Positions 6,697-13,172 of a stretch of 15,639 nt of DNA are shown here, in pieces. The stretch's first letter is position 1. Each line of letters begins with the position of its first letter. The stretch is taken from assembly GCA_016297805.1 (NCBI GenBank), contig JAEDFX010000051.1, positions 1 through 15,639 of the forward strand, written 5' to 3'. The translations under genes were made by a program, and so were the position numbers. The notes beneath the pieces were generated by a model. The model was not told the DNA's origin, searched no databases, and saw only the letters and a program-made list of their open reading frames with translations. Source of the stretch: Treponema sp. Lineage in GTDB: Bacteria; Spirochaetota; Spirochaetia; Treponematales; Treponemataceae.

Positions 6697-9327
6697 TTAT
6701 TTTCCAATTGATTTTACATACAAGTACACAATCTGATTTATATTTGTGTATTCTTTTGATGGTATCATTTCCATTATAACTTTATGAAATTCTGAATTTA
6801 TCTTTCTTTTATATTGGATATTGAAGAGCTTATTACCTTCTCTAAAATATTTTCTGAGATATTCTATATCTGTTTTTTTCAGGTATTCTGGGGCATCGTA
6901 ACGGTGAACCTGACCAGAGGTTGCAAAATCGTGAATCCATACAGAAAATTGTTCACTATAACCCTGTGCTTTGTTTTTTTCATTCTGATTCATTTTTAAA
7001 ATTGATGAAGTGTCTTTAGTAAGGTTTACCTTAAGGAGTTTTTCATAAGACTGACAAAGAACTTCATAGGCAATCTGTTGGCTGCGACGGTCTACCCCAT
7101 TTGTGCTGTAATATGCAGACTTTGCTTTATACATTCTTTCATCAGCCAGTTTACCAATTTCTGTTATAGAAAGTTCCATTGCTTCACTTCGGCAGACATA
7201 CCCGCTGGAGATTTTCAATTCTTCTACCAGTGTTCCAGCCCAGGACTCTGTTTCCAGTTCAAAATTCTGTTTGATTTTTTCCAGATTAGATGGTTCTGCG
7301 TATATCAGAGCCTGGAATTCATCACCACCGGTTCTGTATACATATCCGAACTTTTTAAATGTATTAATCATACAAGTGGCGGCTCCGCGTAAAAGTTCAT
7401 CTCCTGCGGCATGGCCCAGCTTGTCGTTTACTGTTTTAAGACCGTTTACATCCATCGAAATATAAATCAGATCATCTTTTATACCACCAGCTGTAAGGCG
7501 TCGTAACTCTTCTTCAAAGGCGTGTCTGTTATAAAGACCTGTAAGTTCATCACGGTTTGCTGTTTTCAGGAGATTTTCTTCTCGTTTTTTCTGTGCATCA
7601 ATCTGCTGAGTAAGGAACAATACTTTTGTTGGAAATCCTTCTTCATTTTCTTTTACGGTTACAAAGCTGGCACGAATCCATCCATTGTCTTTTTCAACCA
7701 TTTCATCTGATATTATTTTTTTGCCTTTAAGTCGTTTAGGTAAAGTTTTAAGATTAGTGAAAGTTAAAGCTGTTTCCAGATACTGTGGAATAATTATAGA
7801 ATTTATGTGTTCTTCAAGCATGTTGCAGGCATCTTTATTATCAGGAATAACACCATTTATTTCTTTTTGGGAATTGAATTTCTTGTATGTATCTGATTCC
7901 AAATCAATAATATGAGATGTAAGATAGATTCCTGCCAATGAATTGAGAACAGATAATTGTGAAGATTGAGTTTCGATTAATGAATTTAACTGATTTTTAT
8001 CAGCAATTTCTTTTGCCATAACCGCATCAACGTTTTTGATGACAATTAATACCTCGGGGGCTGAAATGTTGGCTCTGAAATATTGCATCTGGTAGTAATG
8101 TAATTCATCATTTCTAGAGATTCTATAAATAAATGAAAAATCTTTGTTTTCGTCTAATTTCTTTTTAAGGTCTTTGGTAGTAGTAACATCTGAAAATAAA
8201 ATCTGGTCATCAGGGAAAACCTGTTCCTTTATATAGTTTCTGGTCATTTCTTCATAATTACCACTAATATTTTTAGTTCCATATAAACCAGAAACTTCAA
8301 GACTCATTTTATAGAAAACCAGCATGTGATTTTTTAGATTTAAAATGGCTACGTTTTCGTAAATAAAACCAAGAGCATCGATGACTTTTTTTAATTCAGC
8401 TTCCTTTTCTTTACGGGAATGTTTGTTCATGTACAACTGGAAGAACAAATACAAAAGCATTACAGCGGTACAGAACAGGAATACTCCAAAAACAGTTTCC
8501 TTATAAAAAGACATACCATGAGAATATTCATTAGGAGTAACAACAAAAGCTACATGCCAGTCTGTTGAAGGTACAGATGCAATGCAGCAAATTCCTTCCT
8601 GATTGTTATCAAAATAACTGAAGGCTTCGGAACTATTTAATTCTGTATGTTGAACAAGTTCTTTTGCAAAAGGGTCAGACAGGTAATTAAAAAGCTGCAA
8701 ACCCGGAGGTATAATTTCACTTGTGGAAGAGATGATATTGTAATGCTCATCATAAAGAAAACCTATTATGTTTTTCTTGTAATAAGATGCGTTAAGTAAA
8801 TCTTTAATGGTTGAATCTCCACCTATTCCAGCTGCAAGTACACCTACAATCTGGGAATCGTAGTACAATGGGGCATAGAAATCTATAACAGGTTCATCAA
8901 GAACCATTGTTTTGTAATTAATCCAAATTCCGGAATTTCCTTTCATTCCTTCTATATAATCTGGTCTATTACTTGCATTGTATGGAGGATTATGCGTAAT
9001 GTTAAATCCATCTTTATTTATAAATCCAAGAGCATTAAATGGACTATGAGTTAAATAAGAATTCAAAAATGTATTTATCTGATCGGTATCTACACTGGTA
9101 AGATTTGTGGAAATAATATCTGAAATAAGATCAATACTGCTGGATCCATAGGAAAAACAAAGTTTAAGATGATCCGCCTTTTCTACGGCTATTTTATGCA
9201 GTTCATTACTGAGTTGTGCTTTTACATAATTTTTGGAACTATCTGCTAAGAAAAAGATATGAAATATAATGATTAGAGCTGTAAAAATTGAAACAATTAT
9301 GTTAACCTGCTCTTTTTTTAATCGCAT
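6697..9327 (-). CDS. Membrane dCache-PAS-PAS-GGDEF-PAS diguanylate cyclase
   Basis: An 876-residue inner-membrane sensor that should make c-di-GMP from two GTP. A transmembrane helix (about 8-28) and a second one (278-298) bracket a roughly 250-residue periplasmic region with Cache features, such as the paired WINYKTMVLDEPVIDFYAPL and VGVLAAGI strands (135-168). Inside the cell are a PAS-like domain (315-435), a second one (455-580) homologous to the start of the downstream protein, and a cyclase domain with intact GGDEF (667-671) and MDVNGLKTVN (625-634). A further PAS-like domain (750-876) ends the protein with no output domain after it. No RxxD inhibitory site precedes GGDEF. The ATG at 9327 has GGAGAG eight bases upstream. 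The ligand is unknown. dCache domains usually bind small metabolites. Confidence 0.9.
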   Translation of the reverse strand: MRLKKEQVNIIVSIFTALIIIFHIFFLADSSKNYVKAQLSNELHKIAVEKADHLKLCFSYGSSSIDLISDIISTNLTSVDTDQINTFLNSYLTHSPFNALGFINKDGFNITHNPPYNASNRPDYIEGMKGNSGIWINYKTMVLDEPVIDFYAPLYYDSQIVGVLAAGIGGDSTIKDLLNASYYKKNIIGFLYDEHYNIISSTSEIIPPGLQLFNYLSDPFAKELVQHTELNSSEAFSYFDNNQEGICCIASVPSTDWHVAFVVTPNEYSHGMSFYKETVFGVFLFCTAVMLLYLFFQLYMNKHSRKEKEAELKKVIDALGFIYENVAILNLKNHMLVFYKMSLEVSGLYGTKNISGNYEEMTRNYIKEQVFPDDQILFSDVTTTKDLKKKLDENKDFSFIYRISRNDELHYYQMQYFRANISAPEVLIVIKNVDAVMAKEIADKNQLNSLIETQSSQLSVLNSLAGIYLTSHIIDLESDTYKKFNSQKEINGVIPDNKDACNMLEEHINSIIIPQYLETALTFTNLKTLPKRLKGKKIISDEMVEKDNGWIRASFVTVKENEEGFPTKVLFLTQQIDAQKKREENLLKTANRDELTGLYNRHAFEEELRRLTAGGIKDDLIYISMDVNGLKTVNDKLGHAAGDELLRGAATCMINTFKKFGYVYRTGGDEFQALIYAEPSNLEKIKQNFELETESWAGTLVEELKISSGYVCRSEAMELSITEIGKLADERMYKAKSAYYSTNGVDRRSQQIAYEVLCQSYEKLLKVNLTKDTSSILKMNQNEKNKAQGYSEQFSVWIHDFATSGQVHRYDAPEYLKKTDIEYLRKYFREGNKLFNIQYKRKINSEFHKVIMEMIPSKEYTNINQIVYLYVKSIGK

Positions 9328-9362
9328 TTACTTTTCTCTCCAATGAATAAAAAGACACATTA

Positions 9363-9368
9363 ATTATA
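9363..9368 (-). promoter_or_regulatory. Candidate -10 box of the dCache cyclase gene
   Basis: A perfect minus-strand TATAAT 35 bases upstream of the ATG at 9327, in the AT-rich divergent spacer shared with metQ. No convincing -35 hexamer lies 16-18 bases upstream, so the call rests on the -10 alone. Confidence 0.3.
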
Positions 9369-9430
9369 CACTAAAATTGCTGTAAAAGTTATTAAAATTG
9401 TATTTATTACAAAGAAAAAATAAAAAAATA

Positions 9431-9459
9431 TTGACATTTTTTATATTACCTAGTATACA
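9431..9459 (+). promoter_or_regulatory. Promoter of metQ
   Basis: Perfect -35 TTGACA (9431-9436), a 17-base spacer, then -10 TATACA (9454-9459). Transcription should start near 9466, giving a leader of about 45 bases that ends in the AAAGGAG ribosome site (9497-9503). The leader is too short for an S-box or other methionine riboswitch. Confidence 0.8.
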
Positions 9460-9468
9460 AGTAGGTAA
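9446..9468. promoter_or_regulatory. Inverted-repeat operator covering the metQ -10 box
   Basis: Perfect 7-base arms TTACCTA (9446-9452) and TAGGTAA (9462-9468) flank nine bases, GTATACAAG. The repeat encloses the -10 hexamer and reaches the expected transcription start, the usual place for a dimeric repressor site. The style resembles sites of MarR or HxlR winged-helix repressors. That family guess is an inference, and no such regulator gene lies in the window. Confidence 0.6.
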
Positions 9469-9511
9469 CTAAATCATTAAAATAAACTAACATATTAAAG
9501 GAGATATTTAT

Positions 9512-10288
9512 ATGAAAAAAATTATTGCAATTGCAACAGTAGTTTTGGCAGCTGCAACTTTGTTTGCTCAGACAATTAAAGTTGGTGCTACTCCAGAGCC
9601 ACACGCAGACCTTTTGAACCTTGTTAAGGATGATCTTAAAGCAGAAGGGATTGACTTGAAGGTTATTGAATTCACAGACTACGTTACACCAAATGAAGCA
9701 GTAGAATCTGGCGAAATTGATGCTAACTACTTCCAGCATATTCCATATCTTGAATCATTCAATACAGAAAGAGGTTATCACCTTGTTAATGCAGCTGGTA
9801 TTCACGTTGAACCATTTGCTTTGTATTCAAAGAAAGTTAAGTCTGTAGCAGATTTGAAAAAGAAATCAACAATCGCTATTCCAAATGACCCAACAAATGA
9901 AGGTCGTGCATTACTCCTTCTTCAGGAAGCAGGATTGATTAAACTTAATCCAAAAGCAGGAATTACAGCAACTGTTCAGGACATTACAGAAAACCCACTT
10001 AAATTGAAGTTCAGCGAAATTGAAGCTGCTTCTCTTCCACGTGTTCTTTCTGACGTTACTGCTGCTGTAATCAACGGAAACTATGCTATTCCAGCTGGTC
10101 TTTCTGCAGCAAAAGACGGATTGTTCGTAGAAGGTTCTTCTTCTCCATACGTAAATGTAATCTGTGTTAAAGCAGGAAACGAAAATAAAGCTGAAGTTCA
10201 GGCTTTGATTAAGGCTTTGAAATCTCAGAAAGTTAAAGACTACATTTCTAAGAAGTATCCAAACGGCGAAGTTGTAGTAGTATTCTAA
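9512..10288 (+). CDS. metQ: MetQ/NlpA-type substrate-binding protein of a methionine ABC importer
   Basis: The 258-residue protein should bind methionine, or a related amino acid, in the periplasm and deliver it to a MetNI transporter. Family landmarks are VGATPEPHADLL (24-35), FTDYVTPNEAVESGEIDANY (54-73), HIPYLESFN (76-84), HVEPFALYSKK (98-108) and AIPNDPTNEGRALLLLQ (122-138). The signal peptide (1-19) ends in TLFA with Q20 next, so a signal-peptidase-I site is present and no lipobox cysteine. Most family members are lipoproteins, so this one may be free in the periplasm. No metN or metI gene is adjacent, which makes it an orphan receptor here. The start has AAAGGAG eight bases upstream. 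Codon use is cleaner and more regular than in its neighbours, suggesting high expression. Methionine specificity is inferred from the family. Confidence 0.88.
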   Translation: MKKIIAIATVVLAAATLFAQTIKVGATPEPHADLLNLVKDDLKAEGIDLKVIEFTDYVTPNEAVESGEIDANYFQHIPYLESFNTERGYHLVNAAGIHVEPFALYSKKVKSVADLKKKSTIAIPNDPTNEGRALLLLQEAGLIKLNPKAGITATVQDITENPLKLKFSEIEAASLPRVLSDVTAAVINGNYAIPAGLSAAKDGLFVEGSSSPYVNVICVKAGNENKAEVQALIKALKSQKVKDYISKKYPNGEVVVVF

Positions 10289-10295
10289 TGTGTAA

Positions 10296-10309
10296 GGCCG
10301 CTGGCGGCC
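10296..10309. other. GC-rich hairpin just after metQ
   Basis: GGCCG (10296-10300) and CGGCC (10305-10309) form a perfect 5-bp stem with a CTGG loop, seven bases after the metQ stop. There is no T-tract, so on its own it is more likely a 3'-end stabilising or pausing hairpin than a terminator. Confidence 0.5.
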
Positions 10310-10332
10310 GTTGTTCAATAGGAAAGCGTTAA

Positions 10333-10354
10333 AAAAATTGCGAAAGCAATTTTT
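10333..10354 (+). terminator. Terminator of metQ with GAAA tetraloop
   Basis: AAAAATTGC (10333-10341) pairs with GCAATTTTT (10346-10354) around a GAAA loop: nine base pairs, with the T-run formed by the end of the right arm. The palindrome could also act on leftward transcripts. Confidence 0.65.
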
Positions 10355-10370
10355 AGCTTGTCCTCATTCA

Positions 10371-10406
10371 AATAAGCAGAACCGCTATTTTGCAGTTCTG
10401 CTTATT
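10371..10406. terminator. Bidirectional terminator between the convergent metQ and DUF3021 genes
   Basis: Twelve perfect base pairs, AATAAGCAGAAC (10371-10382) with GTTCTGCTTATT (10395-10406). Two more GC pairs continue beyond a single mismatch, leaving a TATTTT loop. T-rich sequence follows on the plus strand and a short TTATTTG on the minus strand. The stop codon of the DUF3021 gene (10402-10404) lies inside the right arm. Confidence 0.75.
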
Positions 10407-10827
10407 TATTTCTATTCTTTAATATTTCATTCATTTTATTTGCTTTGTTACTGTCGGAAATATAAGACACAATACACATACAAATCAATGCGGCAATAAC
10501 AGATAATTCAATTCCAATTACTGTGCGTTTTTCTTCTGGAATGTACCATTTTAATCTGTATCCTACGAAAAGAATCACTGCATCCAGTAAAATAAAGTAA
10601 ATGGCTCTGGATATAATCATTATGCTTTTTGATAGTTCTTTTTCTGAAATAAAAGGTATGTAGCCTACTGCAGAAACAAGAGCAATTAATAAGATTCCCC
10701 AGACATATTCCAGATTAAGCAGACTGTATCGCCCGAAAAAAATCCAAATATATATAGAAGAAAATATAAAACTTAAAGTACAAACTCTTGTGAACACATT
10801 TAACAAGATAATGAATTTATTTTTCAT
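10402..10827 (-). CDS. DUF3021 four-helix membrane protein (LytTR partner)
   Basis: A 141-residue inner-membrane protein with four predicted helices at about 6-30, 41-60, 70-90 and 102-122, then a short basic, asparagine-rich cytoplasmic tail. Size, helix layout and position directly after a LytTR regulator match the DUF3021 family. In Firmicutes, membrane proteins paired this way with LytTR regulators are thought to hold the regulator inactive. That role is transferred here by analogy. The ATG is 15 bases after the LytTR stop, with AGAAGGG seven bases upstream, so the pair is cotranscribed. It is the last gene of the operon and ends inside a terminator hairpin. Confidence 0.75.
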   Translation of the reverse strand: MKNKFIILLNVFTRVCTLSFIFSSIYIWIFFGRYSLLNLEYVWGILLIALVSAVGYIPFISEKELSKSIMIISRAIYFILLDAVILFVGYRLKWYIPEEKRTVIGIELSVIAALICMCIVSYISDSNKANKMNEILKNRNK

Positions 10828-10842
10828 AGACCTACCCTTCTG

Positions 10843-11310
10843 TTATATTTCAAGTTTCTCTTTTAAGCCGTTTACATAGGAACGGGAGAAGATTACTTTG
10901 TAGCCATTTTTTAGAACAGCTTCAAAGCGACCGCCAAAGGCCGGAGAAAGACTTTCGATTTTATTCAGATTTACCAGCAGTGCCTTATTAGCTCTGATAA
11001 AATCTTCGGAGGCCAGTTCTTCTTCAAGCATATATAATTTTGATTTTGATTCACAGACATCTTTATCTGTATAGACGAAAACTCTGTCATCTACAGATTC
11101 AAAGTATAGAATATCCTTCAAATCTACAAAAACGATGGCAGAGTCTTTAAAGAATTTCATTCTGGAATGGCCAGAGTTTGTTGAAAGTTTTGCACCAGAA
11201 GAAGCGTTGATGACATTTATAAGGTTCAGGATGTTTTCATCCATTTGTGAACATTTAATTATGATTTCATCATCTTCTTCAGGTGCTTTGTCTAAAATCG
11301 TAATTTTCAT
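10843..11310 (-). CDS. LytTR-domain DNA-binding regulator (stand-alone)
   Basis: A 155-residue protein. Residues 1-50 form a short N-terminal segment without a response-regulator receiver domain. Residues 58-155 form a LytTR DNA-binding domain: DILYFESVDDRVFVYT (66-81), LEEELASEDFIRANKALLVNL (95-115), and GRFEAVLKNGYKVIFSRSYV (127-146) near its end. It lacks a phosphorylatable aspartate domain, so control probably comes from the DUF3021 membrane protein encoded next. This organisation is known from two-gene LytTR regulatory systems of Firmicutes. An in-frame TAA stands immediately before the ATG, so the start cannot lie further upstream, yet no Shine-Dalgarno site is visible. It lies 31 bases after the DUF4097 stop. 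Likely targets are its own operon and surface genes (inference). Confidence 0.88.
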   Translation of the reverse strand: MKITILDKAPEEDDEIIIKCSQMDENILNLINVINASSGAKLSTNSGHSRMKFFKDSAIVFVDLKDILYFESVDDRVFVYTDKDVCESKSKLYMLEEELASEDFIRANKALLVNLNKIESLSPAFGGRFEAVLKNGYKVIFSRSYVNGLKEKLEI

Positions 11311-11341
11311 TTATATGATAATTATGACACGTTTAGTTCAG

Positions 11342-12274
11342 TTAGTCATCCAAAGATATACTTCCTGATTTTGTTTCCACAGTGATTAATGTACCACCAC
11401 CGTTGTATTTAGAAAGAACTCCACCTCTTGGTTTGAATTCATTTCCATCAAAATCATCATCAAAAGAACCACTGATTGAAGAAACTTTCAGCTGGAATTT
11501 TGAAGTACGAGGAATTCGCAAATCTACTGAACCACTAACAGTTTCTATAGAAGATTCTTCTGAAGGAACTTCGTTTAATTTAATAAAAACAGAACCGCTT
11601 ATGGCGTGTAATTCAAAAGAATTACAATCTACTTTTTCAAATTCCTGAGAACCTGAAGCTGTATCACATTCAATGTTGTCTGCTTCAATATTTTCTGCTT
11701 CAACATCACCACTGGCAGCTTTTATATTAAGCTCGTTACAATCTACGGTTTTAAGATCAATATCACCACTGGCTACAGTTACAGAAATTTCATCTGCAGA
11801 AACAACCTTCATAGTAATATCACCAGAGGCAGCTGTTGCTTTAATATCTCCAGATGCTTCAACATTAATACAGTCAATGTCTCCGCTGGATGCTGTAAGA
11901 ATAATTTCCTGAGCAGAAATGTCTTCTACTGTAATATCTCCACTTAAATTTGCAATTTCTACAAATTCAGTATCAAGGTTTTCTGGCAGATACACATAAA
12001 CTGTACAGTTTTCTGCATAAGTTCCTTTTTTTACATTTTTGATAAGCAGAACTCCATCTTCAACAGAAACTTGAGGCATTTTGTGATAATTGTTACAGCT
12101 TATTTCCAGTTTGATTTCATCATTTTCTGAAACACCAATTACAATATCTTCATATTTTAGTTCAGCTTTTACAGCATTTACTTTATCTACAGAATAATAA
12201 TCTCGGGAAAAAGATGAGGCAAAAGCAGTTCCAGCCAACAACAATGAAAGCACTACTATTAATCCTTTTTTCAT
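11342..12274 (-). CDS. Secreted DUF4097 beta-helix repeat protein
   Basis: A 310-residue exported protein with a signal peptide (1-19, GTAFA before SS) and no lipobox. Most of it is a repeat of short beta strands marked by SGD or SGS turns, eleven in all, at residues 111, 130, 141, 150, 169, 188, 207, 226, 247, 268 and 303. From 150 to 226 the period is exactly 19 residues, as expected for coils of a right-handed beta-helix. This matches the DUF4097 (putative adhesin) family, whose biochemical role is not established. It probably sits in the periplasm or at the surface. The start is well supported by AGGAGG five bases before the ATG. It lies 23 bases after the outer-membrane protein gene and precedes the LytTR/DUF3021 pair in one operon. 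Confidence 0.85.
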   Translation of the reverse strand: MKKGLIVVLSLLLAGTAFASSFSRDYYSVDKVNAVKAELKYEDIVIGVSENDEIKLEISCNNYHKMPQVSVEDGVLLIKNVKKGTYAENCTVYVYLPENLDTEFVEIANLSGDITVEDISAQEIILTASSGDIDCINVEASGDIKATAASGDITMKVVSADEISVTVASGDIDLKTVDCNELNIKAASGDVEAENIEADNIECDTASGSQEFEKVDCNSFELHAISGSVFIKLNEVPSEESSIETVSGSVDLRIPRTSKFQLKVSSISGSFDDDFDGNEFKPRGGVLSKYNGGGTLITVETKSGSISLDD

Positions 12275-12297
12275 ATAAACCTCCTTAGAGTTGGTGA

Positions 12298-12888
12298 TTA
12301 GAAGCGATATTCAACACCAAATGTGCCATAAATAGAACGGCGTTTCCAATCTGATGTTTCAAAAGTGATTGTTGTAACTTTATCTTCAGGTTTTGATGTT
12401 GTGGCACCGAAGCGAGATGTAAGGTCGTAAACACCGTGAACTCCTGTTACAAGGCCAAAATGATTTCCCAAATAGAAAATAACGTTTGCACCTGCGGCAA
12501 TACCAAAAACCAGATTGTTGTCTTCATAATCTGAAATTGTTCCGGAGAAGTTTGGACCAATACCTGCACCAAGTCCAATAAAACCTAATTTTGCATTCCA
12601 CCAAGCCATAAATGCTGAATCAACAATATTGTAACGTTCATCGAAGGTGATTGAATTACTGCTGAATGAAATATAATCTTGGGAAAGATTTACTTCTGCC
12701 TGGAGACCTAAGCCCATAAACAAATCCATGTTAAAGAAGGCTCCGGTACCTGCGGAAAATCCATGATAATTTGAATCATCACTAATTGTTCCGCCTGCAT
12801 TAATATTTCCACCAACTGTAAAATTGACTGCAAACATGGAAGCTGAAAGAACTGCTGTAATGAACAAAACAGTAATTAATTTTTTCAT
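12298..12888 (-). CDS. Small outer-membrane beta-barrel protein
   Basis: A 196-residue protein with a signal peptide (1-20, ASMFA before VN). The rest is rich in alternating aromatic/glycine strands (for example GLGAGIGPNF 105-114, VFGIAAGANVIFYLG 127-141, FGLVTGVHGVYDL 144-156). It ends in GVEYRF, with the terminal phenylalanine and alternating aromatic pattern that the BAM complex recognises. About eight strands would fit the length, as in OmpA-, OmpX- or OmpW-sized barrels. I do not recognise a named family or a substrate. The ATG at 12888 has AGAGGA four bases upstream and a good promoter further up, making it the first gene of the four-gene operon running left to 10402. Confidence 0.7.
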   Translation of the reverse strand: MKKLITVLFITAVLSASMFAVNFTVGGNINAGGTISDDSNYHGFSAGTGAFFNMDLFMGLGLQAEVNLSQDYISFSSNSITFDERYNIVDSAFMAWWNAKLGFIGLGAGIGPNFSGTISDYEDNNLVFGIAAGANVIFYLGNHFGLVTGVHGVYDLTSRFGATTSKPEDKVTTITFETSDWKRRSIYGTFGVEYRF

Positions 12889-12930
12889 ATTATCCTCTCT
12901 GTTAATAATTATTATGTATTTTATGAGACC

Positions 12931-12959
12931 ATAATAATTCCCGAGGAGAAAATTCTCAA
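12931..12959 (-). promoter_or_regulatory. Promoter of the surface-protein/LytTR operon
   Basis: Minus strand: TTGAGA (12954-12959), a 17-base spacer, TATTAT (12931-12936), each one mismatch from consensus. The start near 12924 leaves a leader of about 36 bases. The spacer holds GAGAATTTTCTC overlapping the -35 box, a small palindrome (GAGAA/TTCTC) that could bind a regulator. Confidence 0.6.
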
Positions 12960-13004
12960 TATGATTTTAGGTAAGATGCACTAATGAAGGGGTAAAATAC
13001 ACAG

Positions 13005-13142
13005 TTACTTTATTACGCCAGTAACTTTTGCCTGCCAGACGGCTGCATTGGCAGATTTTACGTTTAGTTTGCTGTAGATTCTTTTTAAATGAACGGTACC
13101 TATAACAGATTCGTCTTCTGGGTGAAGAAACTCTTGGTACAT
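13005..13142 (-). pseudogene. Remnant of a LuxR-type helix-turn-helix domain
   Basis: A 45-codon frame running from an ATG at 13142 to a TAA at 13005. Its second half, VIGTVHLKRIYSKLNVKSAN (residues 13-32) and AAVWQA after it, matches the recognition-helix and last-helix part of LuxR/FixJ domains, where the usual form is STVKxHLxxIYxKLxVxxRxxAV. The first helices of the domain (LTxRExEVL...) and any sensor or receiver part are missing. The frame upstream is closed by a TAA in the hairpin repeat at 13135. A 6-bp inverted repeat AGTTAC/GTAACT (13003-13026) overlaps the stop. It is best read as the 3' stump of a lost regulator gene, too short to bind DNA in the normal way. Confidence 0.7.
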
Positions 13143-13165
13143 TAATGACTGACATTACTGTACCA
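13135..13165. repeat. Hairpin repeat, copy 2
   Basis: Plus-strand arms TGGTACATTAATG (13135-13147) and CATTACTGTACCA (13153-13165) pair at 12 of 13 positions around the loop ACTGA. It shares its loop, inner ATG/CAT pairs and outer GGTAC/GTACC ends with copy 1. The LuxR remnant begins inside its left arm. Confidence 0.8.
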
Positions 13166-13172
13166 TATTAAG

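Noticed and set aside
9437..9511. S-box (SAM) riboswitch in the metQ leader.
   Set aside because: Only about 45 bases lie between the predicted transcription start and the ATG, with no multi-helix fold or terminator.
12967..13155. A 62-codon minus-strand frame (MSVINVPRVSS…) across the LuxR remnant.
   Set aside because: It is in a different frame from the one that shows LuxR similarity, is rich in Arg/Lys without family features, and is best explained as a shadow.
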